A stretch of 64,000 bases of DNA, taken from Parelaphostrongylus tenuis. Lineage: Eukaryota; Nematoda; Chromadorea; Rhabditida; Metastrongylidae. The stretch lies in contig JAHQIW010004424.1 in NCBI GenBank assembly GCA_019055375.1, positions 1 through 64,000 on the forward strand. The letters run 5' to 3'. The notes under the pieces are model-generated. The model saw only the letters and a program-made list of their open reading frames with translations, made no database searches and had not been told where the DNA came from. Shown here in pieces: positions 12,001 to 27,000 of this stretch; the first letter of the stretch is position 1, and every line of letters starts with the position of its first letter. The position numbers and the translations under genes are program-made.

Positions 12001-15000
12001 TTCTTGCATACCAAATTGTGGCCATTCACCTGATTAATACAGTGAAGAAATATGAATAGGTTGTTATAAACATAAAAATCCTAAACGTTAAAACATTTGA
12101 CCTCTGAAGACAGAAAATAGAAAATTTTCTCAACGCTATGATTTGTCTGCTGCCGACTCACCAACACGACTTCCCCAACAGGGATGAGTGTTCCGGATGC
12201 CGTGAAGCACCCCGTAATGTCTCCGCCGTTATCGGTACAGCTACGCTGATACAATCCTTCTTTCCATTTTGAACCTCAAACAGAAGCAGTCTTCCTTCAT
12301 CCATAGCGTACTACATTATGCCAAGTTAAAAACCACCAAAAATCCTGATAAAAACAATGATTTGTTTTTAAATCAAAGCATTAAAGATGAAGGATAATAT
12401 GATAATAAATGAGATTCTTCAACCATTGATATGCTTATTGGAATCTATATTCTCGTGTGACAGATGGATTGAGACAGCAGTAGAAATCGATGTGAACCTT
12501 CATCCCAAACACGTCCTTCGCTATCCATACACTGCACTGTTGCCCCACCATTCCAGTCGTCGCTGCATATGATAACGGAACCATCCACCTGATCAGTACA
12601 GCAGTAGAATTAGAATAGATGTTTTATAACACAAAGGTTCAAGAGACTCGTACATATGACCGCAAAAGATTAAAACATCGATTTTTTTTCCTCAGCGTCA
12701 TTGACATCAATCCATCAACATCTTACCACCCTCATTTCTCCTCTTGGAATCGATTTAGATGCTGTGACACAACCCGTTACCTCCGAACCGCTACTAGTAC
12801 ACCGCAATTGATTTGACTCCATTTGCCATTCGAAATCTGGAGAAAAAGTGTCCGATTCCCTCATTACTTTGTTGCCGTGACTTCTCCCAGTGTCTATGGC
12901 AGTAGCAAAGAATTTTTCTTCAAATTAAACTTTCAAGGATAAGGATATTATGGCGGTGAATGAGAGTCTTCAACTAATATTACTCTATTTACATTTCAGG
13001 TTCGAAGAGGTAGTGGGACAGTGGAAAGTTATCAATATTTTACCTTTATCTTTACAGCGCATGATTACATCGCTCCCATTCTTTTTACATTCGATATTCG
13101 AACCATTCACCTAAACAATACAGTTTGAGACTTATCGTGGACAATAATAAACCTTTGAATTGCCCGAATCTTCCTCTCAGTGTCAACACTTCATCTGCCT
13201 CCAACTAACCAACTTCACTTCCCCAGCAGGAATGTGTATTCCGGACGGTGTGACACAACCCGTGGCCTCCACACCGTTCCTACCGCATCTGAGTTGACGC
13301 CATCCTTCTGTCCACACCGAACCTAAAAGGAAGTATTTTACATTTTACTTCCATCTCGATTATGATACATTAATCTGTTCCAAAATCAGCTAGCTTCTAA
13401 AAATATTGTACATAGCTGTCTTCACAAAGTCTCAAGGACAAAGAATGTGATGAGTGCTATTGATATTCGTCGGCCAATTCAACATCGATCGATGTCCACG
13501 TGCCTGAGCAAAAGGTCGGAATCGAAGCAAGAATGATTAGATGCTCACTTTGGCTTTTCTCACGTCCTTTGTTATCTTGACATGTCATAATTACATTACC
13601 GCTCATATCCCTCGTGCATACGTTATTATGACGATTCACCTGAGAAGTGCAAAATAAGAATATTTATATGAATCAACATGCATCAATTTCGAAAGACCCA
13701 TCCTTTGACTTCGTAAGACAGCAAAATACTAAGCTATTTTCACACTTTGCCACCGTTTGTCTGTGAGCGACTTACCAACATGACTTCCCCGATCGGAATT
13801 AATGTTCCGGACTCGGTGTAGCAACCCGTCATCTTCCCACCTTCATTAGTGCAGCTACGCTGATACAATCCTTCTTTCCATTTCGAACCTCGAATAGAAT
13901 CATTCTGCTTTCATACAAAGTTTGCAGCACCTCAAGTTGCAGGCAGCTTACAGCTCTCACGTAACATTGAACTGTTTTCATATCAAAATGTCAAAAACCA
14001 GTGAGAATATGTCTCTGAGTGAGATTCCTCTTGCCAATTAAGTTCTCGTGTGACGGAAGAATTGGGACCGCAGCAAATCGATGTATACCTTGATCCCAAA
14101 CACGTCCTTCCTTATCCTTACACTGCACTGTTGCACCACCGTTCCCATCATCTCTGCACATGATAGTAGAACCATCCACCTGACCAATACAACTGTAGAA
14201 TTATAATGGGTATTCAATAACACAAAAGTTCAAGAGACTCGTACATATGACCGCAAAAATCAAAAACACTGAACTTTCTTCTCAGCGGCAGCGCCATTAA
14301 TTCATCAACATCTTACCACTCTCATTTCTCCTGTTGGAATTGATCCAAATGCTGTGACACAACCCGTTACTTGCGAGCCGTTTCGAGTACACCGCCACTG
14401 AGTTGATTCCACTTGCCATTCCAAATCTGAAACAAAAGTTTTCGGTTTTCTCTTCACCATAGTTCTGTTGCTTCTCCCAAAACCAATCAATGTCCATCAC
14501 AACAGCAATGAAATTTTTTCACATTGAACTTTTAAAGGCAAGAGATAACGTGACTTTCGATAAAAGACCTCAACTACTGATAGCCTATCTGGAATTCAGG
14601 TTCATGTGCAGGTAGAGAGAATGGAACAGTAGCAAACTGATCAACACTTTACCTCTATCTATGCACTGCATGATTACATCACTCCCATTCTTCTTGCACT
14701 CGTAATTCAAACCATCCACCTGAACAATGCACTTCGAAGAAGTGTGAACAATGGTAAACATTTGAAATTCAGAAGACGATTTATTTGATTGTGATTGAAA
14801 AGAAGTATTAGATTTTTTCTCAGCTTCAACAGCTCGTCTGCCACCAACTTACCAACTTCTTTCCTCCAATGGGAATATTTATTGCGGACGGTGTGACACA
14901 ACTCGTGGGCTCCACACCATTGCTATCGCATCTGAGTTGACGATATCCTTCTGCCCATTCCGAACCTAAAAGGAAATATCCTACATTATGTTTGTCTCGC

Positions 15001-18000
15001 TTATGGTACACTGATTTGCTCCAAGATCAGCTACATTCTATAAAACGTGCGGTGAACCATGTACACGCAAAAATCCCGAACATAGAGAATATCATGAATG
15101 CTAACGAGATTTGTTGGCAAATTGTATGTCAATCGACATCCACGTGCCTGTGTGGGCCGAAGAATTGGAAGTGAAATATAAATAACTAGGTGCTCACCTT
15201 GGCGTTTCTCGCGTCCTTTGTTATCTAAAATATCATGGTTACCTTATTGTTCGTATCCTCCTTACACACAATATTACGACCATTGACCTGAGCAGTGCAA
15301 AATAAAAATAGGCGGATGGAATAGCAAACAAAATTTCAAGGCGCTGTTCCTTTGCTACTTCACAAAGCAATAATTAGTTTCTTTATTTCCTCTTTAGTCA
15401 ACTAACCAACATGACTTTCCCTTTTGGAATGGATGATCCGGATGTTGTAACACAATGCGTAACCACCGCACCGTTTTTGTCGCAGATAAACTCACTCGAC
15501 CCATCTATCCATTTTGAACCTCAAACAAAGAACGTTTTTTTTTCTTGTTTGCATCCCAGTATGTTACAGTAACACGTTTCAGTAGTAGCCAGTGTCTCTC
15601 ACAATGACGTCGAATTGATTTCACATTTGAATGTCAAATATAACAATAACTGTTCAGGTTCCTGCTCGGACAGTGACATCAGAATTGTAGTAAAAACGAT
15701 TCGAAGTTTACCTTGGCTTCTCTCACGTCCTTCGCTGTCCTGACACTGTAAGATTGCTTTGCCGTTATCACCCTTCTTACACGCGAGATTGTGACCATTC
15801 ACCTAAACATTACAGCCAAAGCATGAGGTTGGGTAGTAGTAAACATAAGAGTCTGGATTCCCAGCTCATTGAAAATGATAATAACACGATGAACATTCTT
15901 TTCAGCGTTATTATTTCTTGTGTAAGCAACTAACCGACTTCACTTCTCCAACAGGAATATAAATTGCAGATGCTGTGTAACATCCATAGACCACTTCACC
16001 GCTTTCTTTACAACCCAATCGAAGCGAATCTTCTTCCCACACCAGACCTAGGAAAAAAAAACGTTTTGGTTTTTACTTCATTATGGTAATTGGCTTGCTC
16101 TACCACCATGTAATTTCTTGAATAATGGCGCAAATTACCCTCACATTAGTACGTCAGTGATAAGGAAACTTATGTCCAGGAAGATAATCTTTGACATGCT
16201 AATATGTCGATCAACATAAGAAGGTTTCTTGTTCTGACAGAAGGGTTAGAAATATAGCAAAAGTGATAATGTTACCCGCAGCACTATAGCTATCTTGGCA
16301 CTTCATCTGTGCACCACTTTTGCCATCCGGTTCACATGTGATAATCAGACCATCCACCTGGACAATACAACTTTAGTATATATATGTTGCTTACTAAAAA
16401 AACTTTTCCACTAGTTTTGAGAATTAACAGAGCACTAAAAATTTCTTCTCAGCGCCGACAAGTAAACTTCATCCAACTAACCATCTTCACTTGCCCAATT
16501 GAAATGTGTACTCCGGATGGTGTGACACAACCTGCGACCTCCACACCGCTTCGAGAACATCTTAACTGAGTCGATCCTTCCATCCATGTCAACTCTGAGA
16601 TGAGAAAATTTTTGGTTTCTCCACTATAGTGCTCACTTGTTCTATCAGCATGTGGCATCTATTAGTATCGTATTGCCTTCAGTAACGTGTCAAAAGTAAG
16701 GATTATTAAGATTTTGATATAGAAGTAGTCAAATATTGATTCCCTATTCACCAATCAAGTTCCCGCATGAGCAGACGCAATGTGGCAGCAGGAAAAAAAT
16801 CAAAATTTACCGCGATCTGCATCACCATTGTTGTCTGTACACAGCATCGTTACATCGCTCCCATTCTTCTTACATCCAATGTTCAGACCGTCGACCGGAA
16901 CAGCACAATTAGTACAGGACTTGTGCCAATAAACAAAATATCTCCGAGAAATTGCTTTTGAACATGAAAGATTATGAAACACAAGGTTTTTTTCTCAGCG
17001 TCATCATTTGATTTATATTCAACATACCAGCCTCGATTCCCCTTTTGGGATCTGCATCCCGGATGGTGTGACACAACCTATAATCTTTACACCGTCGAGA
17101 GTGCATTTGACTAGACGATGTCCTTCTTGCCACTCTGAGCCTAAAATGATTTTCATTTAAAAAGCATTTATAATTCTGGGCTTTCCTCAGCTGTGGTGTT
17201 GTGAACCAGCAGTGTCTATCACAGCAGCGATGAAGTGACATTACATGAATGTGTCAAAGATGAGCGATAATATGAGAATGAAAATCTCTGGCGATCAATA
17301 CGTTTTTATCCAATAAGATTCGTTTGTGGAACAAGGAAAGAGACAGTAGAATGATCTAATAGTTAGTTACCTTGTTCCCGCTCCCGTCCTTTGCTGTCTT
17401 CACACGGCATCGTTGCAGAGTCGTTCTTGTCCTCTTTGCATGCGATAGGATAACCATCAACCTGTTCAGCACAAGTAAGCATGAGATTGAGTATGAGTAA
17501 TCGTAAGACCTTTGGAGAGTATTACTTTGAGAACGAAAGATTATGAAACACTAGATATTCCTCATCGTCGTTGGCTCATCTTGAAACTACTGACCAATTT
17601 CTTCTCTCCAATCGCAATTTTTATTCCGGATGTCGTATAACAATCCGTGACCACTGTACCGTCTGGACCACAGCTATAACCGCGCGATTCATCTCTCCAT
17701 TGCAAATCTGCAAAAAGAATATTTAAAACCCTCGGTTATTTCCAACTGGGTACTGTAGCATGTTTGGAAAACCGGCCATTGTCTATCACACTGGTATCAT
17801 CTTCAACTATCTTCACAATAAAGTGCCAAGGATGGAGAAAATCACAGCTGTGAATGAAAAATCTCGAAATTGAATGCGATTCTTTCAAAATTATGAGACG
17901 AGAGAACGGGACTGTAACAAAAGTAATTTGAACTTTACAATGACCTCCGCCACCGTTGTTGACATCACAATGCATCGTGACTTCGTTGTCTTCTTTCTTA

Positions 18001-21000
18001 CATCGGACAGTGCTACCATTCACCTGCACAATACAATTCTGAGTAGGTTTGTGCATTAATAAATTTCGAGCTTCGAAAGTTCATTGCTTCAAATATGAAA
18101 ATAATTGGATTCAGAATACTCCCAGCGATATAGGCTTGTCTGCATACAACTAACCATCATTGTTTCCCCATTTTGAATGGTTGTTGAGGAAGGTACGACA
18201 CAACCTATGGTCTCCACACCGTTATCTCCACATCCAAGCTGGTGATAACCTTCTTTCCATTCTGACCCTGAGAAAAAAAAATGCTTTTCGTATTTTTATT
18301 AGTTATCGTGCAGTAACTCATTTTGAAAGCACCTAGTGTCACTCACAATAACGACGTTTTATCCTTGCACCAAATTATCAAAGATCAGTAATATTATAGA
18401 AGCTAATAGAGGTACTCCACTATAAATTATTTATAATGTCCTATTCGCCATTCAAGCTACTTTTTTCGCAGTAGGATTACGATAGTTGCAAAAATGATTA
18501 TAAGCTAACCTTGATCCCTATCACGTCCCTCGTTATCTTTACACTTTATCCTCGATTCATTGGGCGCAATTGTCTCACATCCTAGTTCTCTACCATTAAC
18601 CTGCGGAATACAACAATATACGTATGAGCGTGATGAATATCAAAAACCAAAAGAGTGCTCTTTCAATGTAAGAATTAAAAAGGATTATTTCCTTTGCACA
18701 ACTTCCATGATTCATTTTTATGCAACTAACCGTCATTACATCTCCATTCCTAATGAATGTTCCTGTAGATGTGTAACAACCCGTGACTACTACTCCATTG
18801 TCAGAACATTTGAAGTGATGCCTCTGTTTGATCCATGTCGATCCTGGAGATGTAAATCAGCTTGTGCTTTCTTCTCTTTCGTTTGACTGTGCTTATTTCG
18901 GTACTTCTCAGTCAACAAAAAAGTTTACAGAACCTTTTCGCTAAACGAATACTTTTCGCTGGCTTTTGAGTAAATATTCAAGACCGTGATTTTGAAGATC
19001 AAAAAGTATACTTGGTTCCTGAAAATGTCGTCATGCAGCGCTATAGCAGGAACTACGAAATTCTATTTCACATGCCGCGCTATCTTTCATATTTTTCGCA
19101 AGGCGAGCTCTTCCCTGAAGCTAGTAATATTCATCCAATAACGTAAATCTCAACATCACAGTTTTTTGGATAGGCGATCCTATAGCGCTGTGACAGGACA
19201 AACAACATTGCACTTCACATGCATCGTACGTTGTCAAGCTCATCTTGGTTAAAAATTCGAAAACTTTCCTCCACTCCGCCAAAATCGCTCATTTTTCGTG
19301 CTGAGAATTTGGCTTCGCTCTATCGCTCCGTGAGCTTAGGCTTTCTATTCGAATCATTAACCCGCTAATATGCCTAAGCCTATGAGTCATCTAATATATC
19401 CAGAGTTCTTTGTAAAGAGGCAGAAAAGCCTATAAATGGCAAAAATTGTGCACTACATGTGAAATGCACAGCGGTAAAGGAACCATTTAATTTGCGTGTC
19501 TAAATCTATCAATTGCGCTATCGATTCGTAGCCACACAGGAAGCCTAAGCCGACAAGTACTGCGCGGCATATGTGAATCTCCATGCCACTTTCTCTGCTG
19601 CAATCCAACCCAGTAAAAGGACGTTTTGGTTATTTTTACTGAAAAAACATGGTGATGGAATATCAACGAATTTTGCATTATCGAATGAATACTATCAGTC
19701 TAAAGAAAGAGCTCTGTCCTGCAAAAAAAAACAGTGTGCAAAGTCTTATCTTCGGCGTGCAGTAATAAAATCTTCTACAAAAGCAAGCTAATGTTAGAAT
19801 ATCTGAGAGTTACGCTATCGAATGACCAGTGGTAGTCCAGAGGAAGAGCATTTCCAATACAGAATACGAGCGATAAGACCATATTGTGAGAGATACACAT
19901 TTTCATTTTTATCTCTACAGTGCTGTAAGGTTTGCTTAAAACAAGTATGTTTTCGAAATCAACATTGAGCTTTTGAATTATCATTGAATTATCACTCTTT
20001 GTCTAGTAAAAAATTGTTGCCAAAAAAGTTTTCTCTTAAAAAATTGTATTTATGACACTCGAAAGCCCTCTTATCTCAACAACAACTTGTTTTGACACGT
20101 ATATTTACATTGAAATGTAAAAAATTAGGGATATTACGACTTTAAATGCAAAATCTCGACAATTATGCGATATTTGCCAAGTTTCAGCATGGAGAGAGAG
20201 ATTGAAGCAATAGCAAAAATCATCAAAGTTCACCTAAGTCCCTGTACATTCCGTTGGTATCTCTACACCGAATATTTGCATTGTCATCACATGCGATAGC
20301 AAAGTCATTCACCTGAGTAGTAGAGTCTGAGAAGAAATTTGCGCTTGAACAAACAGTGAAAGCTCGAAAGACTCCTCAATGCATAATGAAAGATGGTGAA
20401 GCCATACATCTAATTGTCAGCACCATCATTTGTCTAAAATCAACTTACTACTTTTTCTTTTCCTTTGAGAATTTCTACTCCAGATTTTAGGACACATCCT
20501 TTGGGCACCAAACCGCTTTCATAGCAGCTATATATTCGAAATCCTTCTTTCCATTCCAAGCCTAAGAAAAAAATTTCCTCCCTGCTGATTTTTTTCGCAG
20601 TGATTATGAGTCTATCCCAGATTTGACTTTTGCTCTCACAATGGCAACAAATTATTTTCACGTTAATCTGTCAGGGATGAGTGATATAATGGGTGTGAGA
20701 GGAGGTCCACCGCGACTGAAAACGATGGTCTTCAGTCAAGTTCTTATATGTGACAAGAGAATGGGGTGTAATAAAAAGTCGAACGTTACGCTGACCTCTA
20801 CCACTGTTGTTATCCGTACACTGCATTGTTAAGCTGCCATTCGAGTCCTTCTTACATGCGACAGTGGAATCACCCACCTGAGCAAAGCAAATGGAGCATT
20901 ATTTTGTGCATCAATCAACGTCGTCGAATCATCTGCATACAACCAACCATCCTCGTTTCACCAATCGGAATGCGAGTGGAGGGTGGTGCGACGCAGCCCA

Positions 21001-24000
21001 TGGGTTCCGCACCGTTGTCTCCGCATCTAAACTGTTTCCATTCTTCTTGCCATTCTGACCCTGAAAAAAAACTTCTCGTTTTTTTGCTTTTCTATGTTAG
21101 ACCCATTCCATGGCAACCTATTTCCTACAATAACGATGATTTACCTGGTGATTGGATTGTTAAAGATAAATGTAATTTGAAAGCAAGTAAAGGTTTACCC
21201 TATCATGAAACTACTTGTCATCCAAGTTCTTCTATAGACAGTGGGATTGGAATATCAGCAAAAGGTCAATTTTACCCTGATCTCTAATGATTCCTTTGTC
21301 ATCTTCGCACTGTATCGTCGTTTGAGAACCGCCTCCTTCCTGTGTGTCGTTCATCGCACATATAAGGTTGTGACCATCCACCTGGGCAATACAGCTCAAG
21401 TAAAAGTAAAGCTAGCAATAAACATCAGTGCGCCAAAGCACTGCTCCTCTGCTAACAAAAGATGATATGGCACTAAAACTATTACTAGAGTCTGAAGTCA
21501 TCTTTTTTACCAACTAACCATCGTCGCTAATCTGATTAAAATTAATGTTCCGGTTCCAGTGAAACAACCCTTGACCTCCGGCCCGTTTTCGCCGCAGATG
21601 TACAGTAAGGAATACCTTTTCCATTGCGAACCTAAAAAGATGTAATTCACCTTTCTTCTTCACCGTCTTAATCTCAATTGTTTTAAAAGCAAACTAGTGT
21701 CTGCCGCAATAGCGGACAATTATAGTCACACTCATGTGCATTAATAAATATTAGGACTTTGAATGTCAATTCTGGACTACTGATGCGGTATCTGTTACTT
21801 AAGTTCCTGTATGGACAAGGAATCGAAGCAGTAGCAAAAATTATCAGAATCACCTAGATCCCTGTACTGTTCATTGCTATCTCTACAGCGAATGTTTGCA
21901 TTGTCATCACATGCAATATAGAAATCATTTACCTGAACAGGACAATCTAAAAGTGGCGTATCTGTGAATAAAGAGTCAAGGTCCGAGAGACTCTTCCTTC
22001 CATCACGAAATACGATGAAGCAGTAAATCTCCTTTCCAGTGCCATCATTTCATTCATAACCAACTCACCGACTTCTCTTCCCCTTTTGGAATGTATTCCG
22101 AATGTTGTAACACATCCTATGGCTTCTACACCGCTTTCAGTACATTTATACATTCGCGGTCCTTCTTTCCATTCCAAAGCTAAAAGAGAAATATTCCACT
22201 CTACGTGTTCTTCCTTACTTAATCCAAAGTCGACTATTATTTTCACAGTGGCATCAAATCATCTTTACGTTCATGTTTCAGTGATGAGGGATATCACTGC
22301 TATGAATGGAAAACCTCCACTTAGTAGTGATAGGCCATTCTCCAGCCAACTTCTTGCGTGAAAACAACATTTGATAGTGTAGCAAGAATGAATAGAAATT
22401 TACCTTTATTTCTGCCGCCTCTGGTATCAATACAATGCATCGTTACTTCATCCTTCTCATTCTTCGTACAAGTGGCATTGAAATTATTCACCTGAGCAAT
22501 ACAAATTCAAAATTTGTATGTGCATCACTAAATATGGAAAATCAAGAGAGTGCACCTTTTTATTACAAGAAATATGAAAGCACTACATATTTATCTTATC
22601 TCAACCAGTTAATTTGTGTCCAACTGACCGACTTCACTTCTCCGATTGGAATGTATGTTCGGAATGGTGCAACGCAGCCGCTGACATCCACACCGTCATC
22701 ACCGCATTCATATTTATGCCATCCTTGTATCCACCCCGAGCCTGAGAAGAAATATTCCATCTCGCACCTCCTTCTTCAAAGTGGTATTATGAGTTGTGTG
22801 GGGGTGCGATTAATGTGCACACTGAAGTGTAAGAAAAGAGTGGTATTACGACAGCGAGTGGAGGTCCTCCAATGATTTTATGTTCATCGCAATCAAAGTC
22901 CCAGTATAGATTGGGCCAATCTGACTGTAGCATTTGTAATTGTGATTTACCCTGATTCCTATTACGTCCTTCGCTATTTTTACACTGTAACAAAACGCGA
23001 CCGTCTGCATTCTTCGCACATTTGAGTTCATGACCATCCACCTGAGCAGTATAATTTCAGAAGAAATAGGAACATGCGAAAGATTAAAAAAAAAGAAAGA
23101 TTGTCGCTTCGACTGCGAGAGTTAATAGCACAAAATCGTCTTCTCAGCTTCAGCAGTTCATTTCTATTCAACTAACCATCTTCACTTCCCCTAATGGTAT
23201 CAATGTGCCGGATACTGTGAAACAACCTTTGGTCACCACACCATTTGCAGTACACATAAACTGAAGAAGTCCTCTTCTCCATATCGCACCTGAAAAAAAA
23301 ATCTAACATTAGGCTTTTTTCCTCAGTATGTTACGGTAGCTCATTTCAAAGTCAACTTGTGTCTTTAGGAACATCTCTTCATTATCTACAGACAGACATG
23401 CCAATGCCAATCGCCACTTTGAGTTCGTAATGAACGGCCTCATTTGGTAATAATCGGCCATTTGCCGTCCATGTTCTAGCATGGTAAGTGGAATTGATGC
23501 GATGAGAAAATGAATACCTCGATTTCTTAATTGTCCTTCGCTATCTCTGCAATCCCCATCACAAGTTGGACCGAGAATTTCCGTCGTTATTGTGCCGTTC
23601 TTTTCTTTACAAAGTACATCTAAGGTGTCCACCTAACGATAGTAGTTAAGAGTAGATTTGGCAATAATAGACGTCAGAAGTGAGAGAGATTTGCCTTTCA
23701 AATCAGATAAAAAAAGCACTTAATTGTTTTACGATTTAAGCAGTTAATCTGCGTTCAACGCACCGATCTCACTTCCCATTTGGAATGAATACTTCAGATT
23801 CGAAGCATCCCATAAACTGCCTACCGTCCTCAGTGCATCTTTACTTATGCCTTCCTTCTCGCCATTCCGAGTCTGAAAAGTTTATCTTGCTTTGCTCTTC
23901 TGTTGAATGTTCTAATGCCTCGTTTTAAAGCAGCTAGTGTCCTTCACAAATGGCGATAAATTCTGGAACATGCAACAAAAAAAATTTGATTCCTTCTTTT

Positions 24001-27000
24001 TTGCTACCACACAAAGACATTCTAAAAGCAACAACTGTCTCTCACAAACTCGCATCAATGTCCTTATGTATTAAATATCAGTGATTACATTTACTTTAAT
24101 ATGCAGAAACCCGTATATTTTTCTTCACTACCGTCCCTCTATAATGAACAATTTGAGAGCACCTCGCTGGGCAGAACCCATATCCTTTTAGGTTAGGGAA
24201 ATCCAGGCCAGCTTCGCGAGGGAAAAGTTGGTTCTGTATAATCAAAATGAGAACAACCTAGTTTGGATATCCCAGCACTTTAGAAATTGCCTCGAGCAGC
24301 ACTTGGTGATACTTATAACGTGAGAAGTTTTCTGAAGAACGCGTCAGCACTGTAACTCTTTGATTTCCACAGGCGCAAACATACGTGTGCAGCTGAATAA
24401 GGTGGACTGTCTGCCCCATCTCCTCTGCCACTCTCACCGCGGCGTGGTGGCGGCTCCACTTCCTTCTCAGCGACTTTGACCCCAGGGTGGGGATGCACTC
24501 TCTGCCTCACTTTCCTATGTCACCCGAAGCAGTGGCACGCGACCAGCAGTCCGCAGTGAAGGTTGCTGGCTCGATCCCCTACCGCACCACTTCACCGCAG
24601 TTTTTTTTGGTGTTAGCTCTTTGTTTATACTACAGTATGCTGGAAACACTGGCACACCATCACCTTTATCACCAGTCGTCCCGTTGTCGTCAAGTGACTT
24701 AAGCGGGCACCAGCAACACTTCCATTTTTTCCTATCGCGCAAGAGTAGCCCAGTGGGTCCTTCTCGCTCTAGGAAATTGTTAAGCATCATACTTTCTTCT
24801 AATTTCGTGAAAAAATGGGATTGTCGGGTCGGTGGTCTTCCTGTAAAGCTCTTGATATCCCGAGCAATCCAGTCGAAGATGGCTTCCGTCCGTAGGTTGT
24901 CCTTGAAGCGCACCACTAGTCCGAGTCACCTTATTTATCAACATCCTGCCGTGTAGAACGGCGTCTTTGATTTTCGATCGTTGACGCAGGCCGGAACTTG
25001 GGATTCTTTCTCTCATTTGCGAGATACGCGATACTCCTAACATCGACCTTTCGATTGTGCGTTCAATGACGCCACGTGATCTTTTATCCTCCTTACGTAG
25101 CGACGAGGTTTTTAATGCATGCGCTAGGGCAGGGATTATCGTCGAGTTGAAACGGTGGGCACGGAGTCACATGATCTTGTTCTCTACACTACATCCTCGA
25201 TGCCCTTAGACGTTTCCCAAGCCGATCGTTTCCTCCTGCTCAACTCTGGAGCTTAGTCGTCCGTCATGTTGACTTCACAACTTAAATAGGCGTAACTGGA
25301 GCACTCGGAGATATTCGTTTCGCCGAGCGTGAATGTAGTATTTAAAACCCATCAGTTCCTCATGAACATCGTTTTCGTTAGATTTACTTGGAGGCAAATC
25401 TTTCCACACCCGCTTCCACTGAATCAAAGGCTCTCTCTCAATTGATGAAAATGAGACAGAGCGGTAGTTTACACTCTCATAAAACTTCAATGAGTCTTGT
25501 GATCGTGTGGATGTTTTTCCGTGTGGATGTTAAAAAATTTTCGGAATCCTGCTTGTTTGCATGGCTGTCCGTCGTCCAGTGTTCTGTCAGTCCTATTATG
25601 GATGACTCGAGTGAAGAGCTTGTAGACAACGTACAGCAAGAAGACTGGGCCATAAATGCCTATGCCGTGGAGATCTCTCTTTTTGCAACAACACGGCCTT
25701 GCTGGTTTTCCATGGATTGGGAACCTTGAATTCTGATAGATAGCGAATGAAGAGCTGAGCTAGGGTATTGATGAGAACTGGCGGTAGGCTCTTCAGGGAC
25801 ACCATATCAAACCATCATTTGATTCTTTCAGATTAGGAGGGAACACATGAAAAATTGACACCATTCGCTGAAGAAAAATTTTACATAGGAGTGCTAATAA
25901 CCATACAAAAGCTGAGACTTGAGTGCATAGCCCCGAATCGCCGGTTTTCAAAATACCCTGTCGCTACGCTGCAACATCCAATAATAAAATGATGTTTCAT
26001 GAAACCATGTCAAATTTTCCCTTGCCTTTCTTATATTTCGTTGGAGAGGACTGCTTCCTCAAAGTGCTAGTTTTCAAACTATAGCGTATGCTTCAAACAA
26101 CTCAAAAAAGTGTGTGATTTTAAAAAGTTCTTTTGGTCTTTTGATTTGTGCTTCAAAACTCGCCGAGCAGAGATTTTTCTTTAGACAATTGATAATCATC
26201 TGATGTAGTGATGTTTTCTGATTCTAATGATGAGCTTAATTTTGGAAATACGGTTTAGCAGGAAAACAAGATCGAGTTCGACATTTTTGGTATCGTTGTT
26301 ACAGGGTGTTTGACAAGGCGAAGGCCGTGGCAGCGGACGTGGTAGGAGCGGGAAGAGGGGAGATGATCGATATTTTATTGTTCAATTGGGAATTTTCATT
26401 ACGTTTCCAAAAAACTCCAGACGAAACGATTCACTAACATACAAGGACAATTCCTCTACACACTGTTATGCTTTTCGGCTTCCAGCGATTTATGAGCGTG
26501 ATAAAAACGTAGGCGAAAAGCGAGTGTGAAACATATTTTTGATCTGGATGCTACAGCGTTATAAAGCTCTGTTTGGAAAATTGGCGACGTGATGCTGTAG
26601 GCTCAAGTCTAAGCTTTCGAATAGTCACTAACACTCCTATGAAAAGTTTCACTCTAACGGATGAGATCGGTTTTTCTTTTGTTTCTTTCTAATCAGAAAG
26701 AATCCATGTTTTATGATGTAGTTACACCGTAATACAAATGGTCAGTGTAAGTGCTTGATTAGCACTGACAATCTGCAACTAAATTACATTATAAACTGCC
26801 ACATTATCATTCAGGCGGGCAAAGCTGGATATTTTTGTTACCTTATGGATTTGCATTTTGTATCAAAAACTAGTAAAATACTAGGCAATCAAAGGTTCTT
26901 TGCTAAATAATACGATAAAAAGGACCTTCACTATTATTAATTGACATCAAAAACTACAGTGAAGTGTTGTGGTAAGAGACGGAATCGCCCGCCTTCTCCC

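Noticed and set aside
23764..23872. This exon B as the true start of the array
   Set aside because: It carries a stop codon and a one-base deletion, and no signal peptide precedes it.
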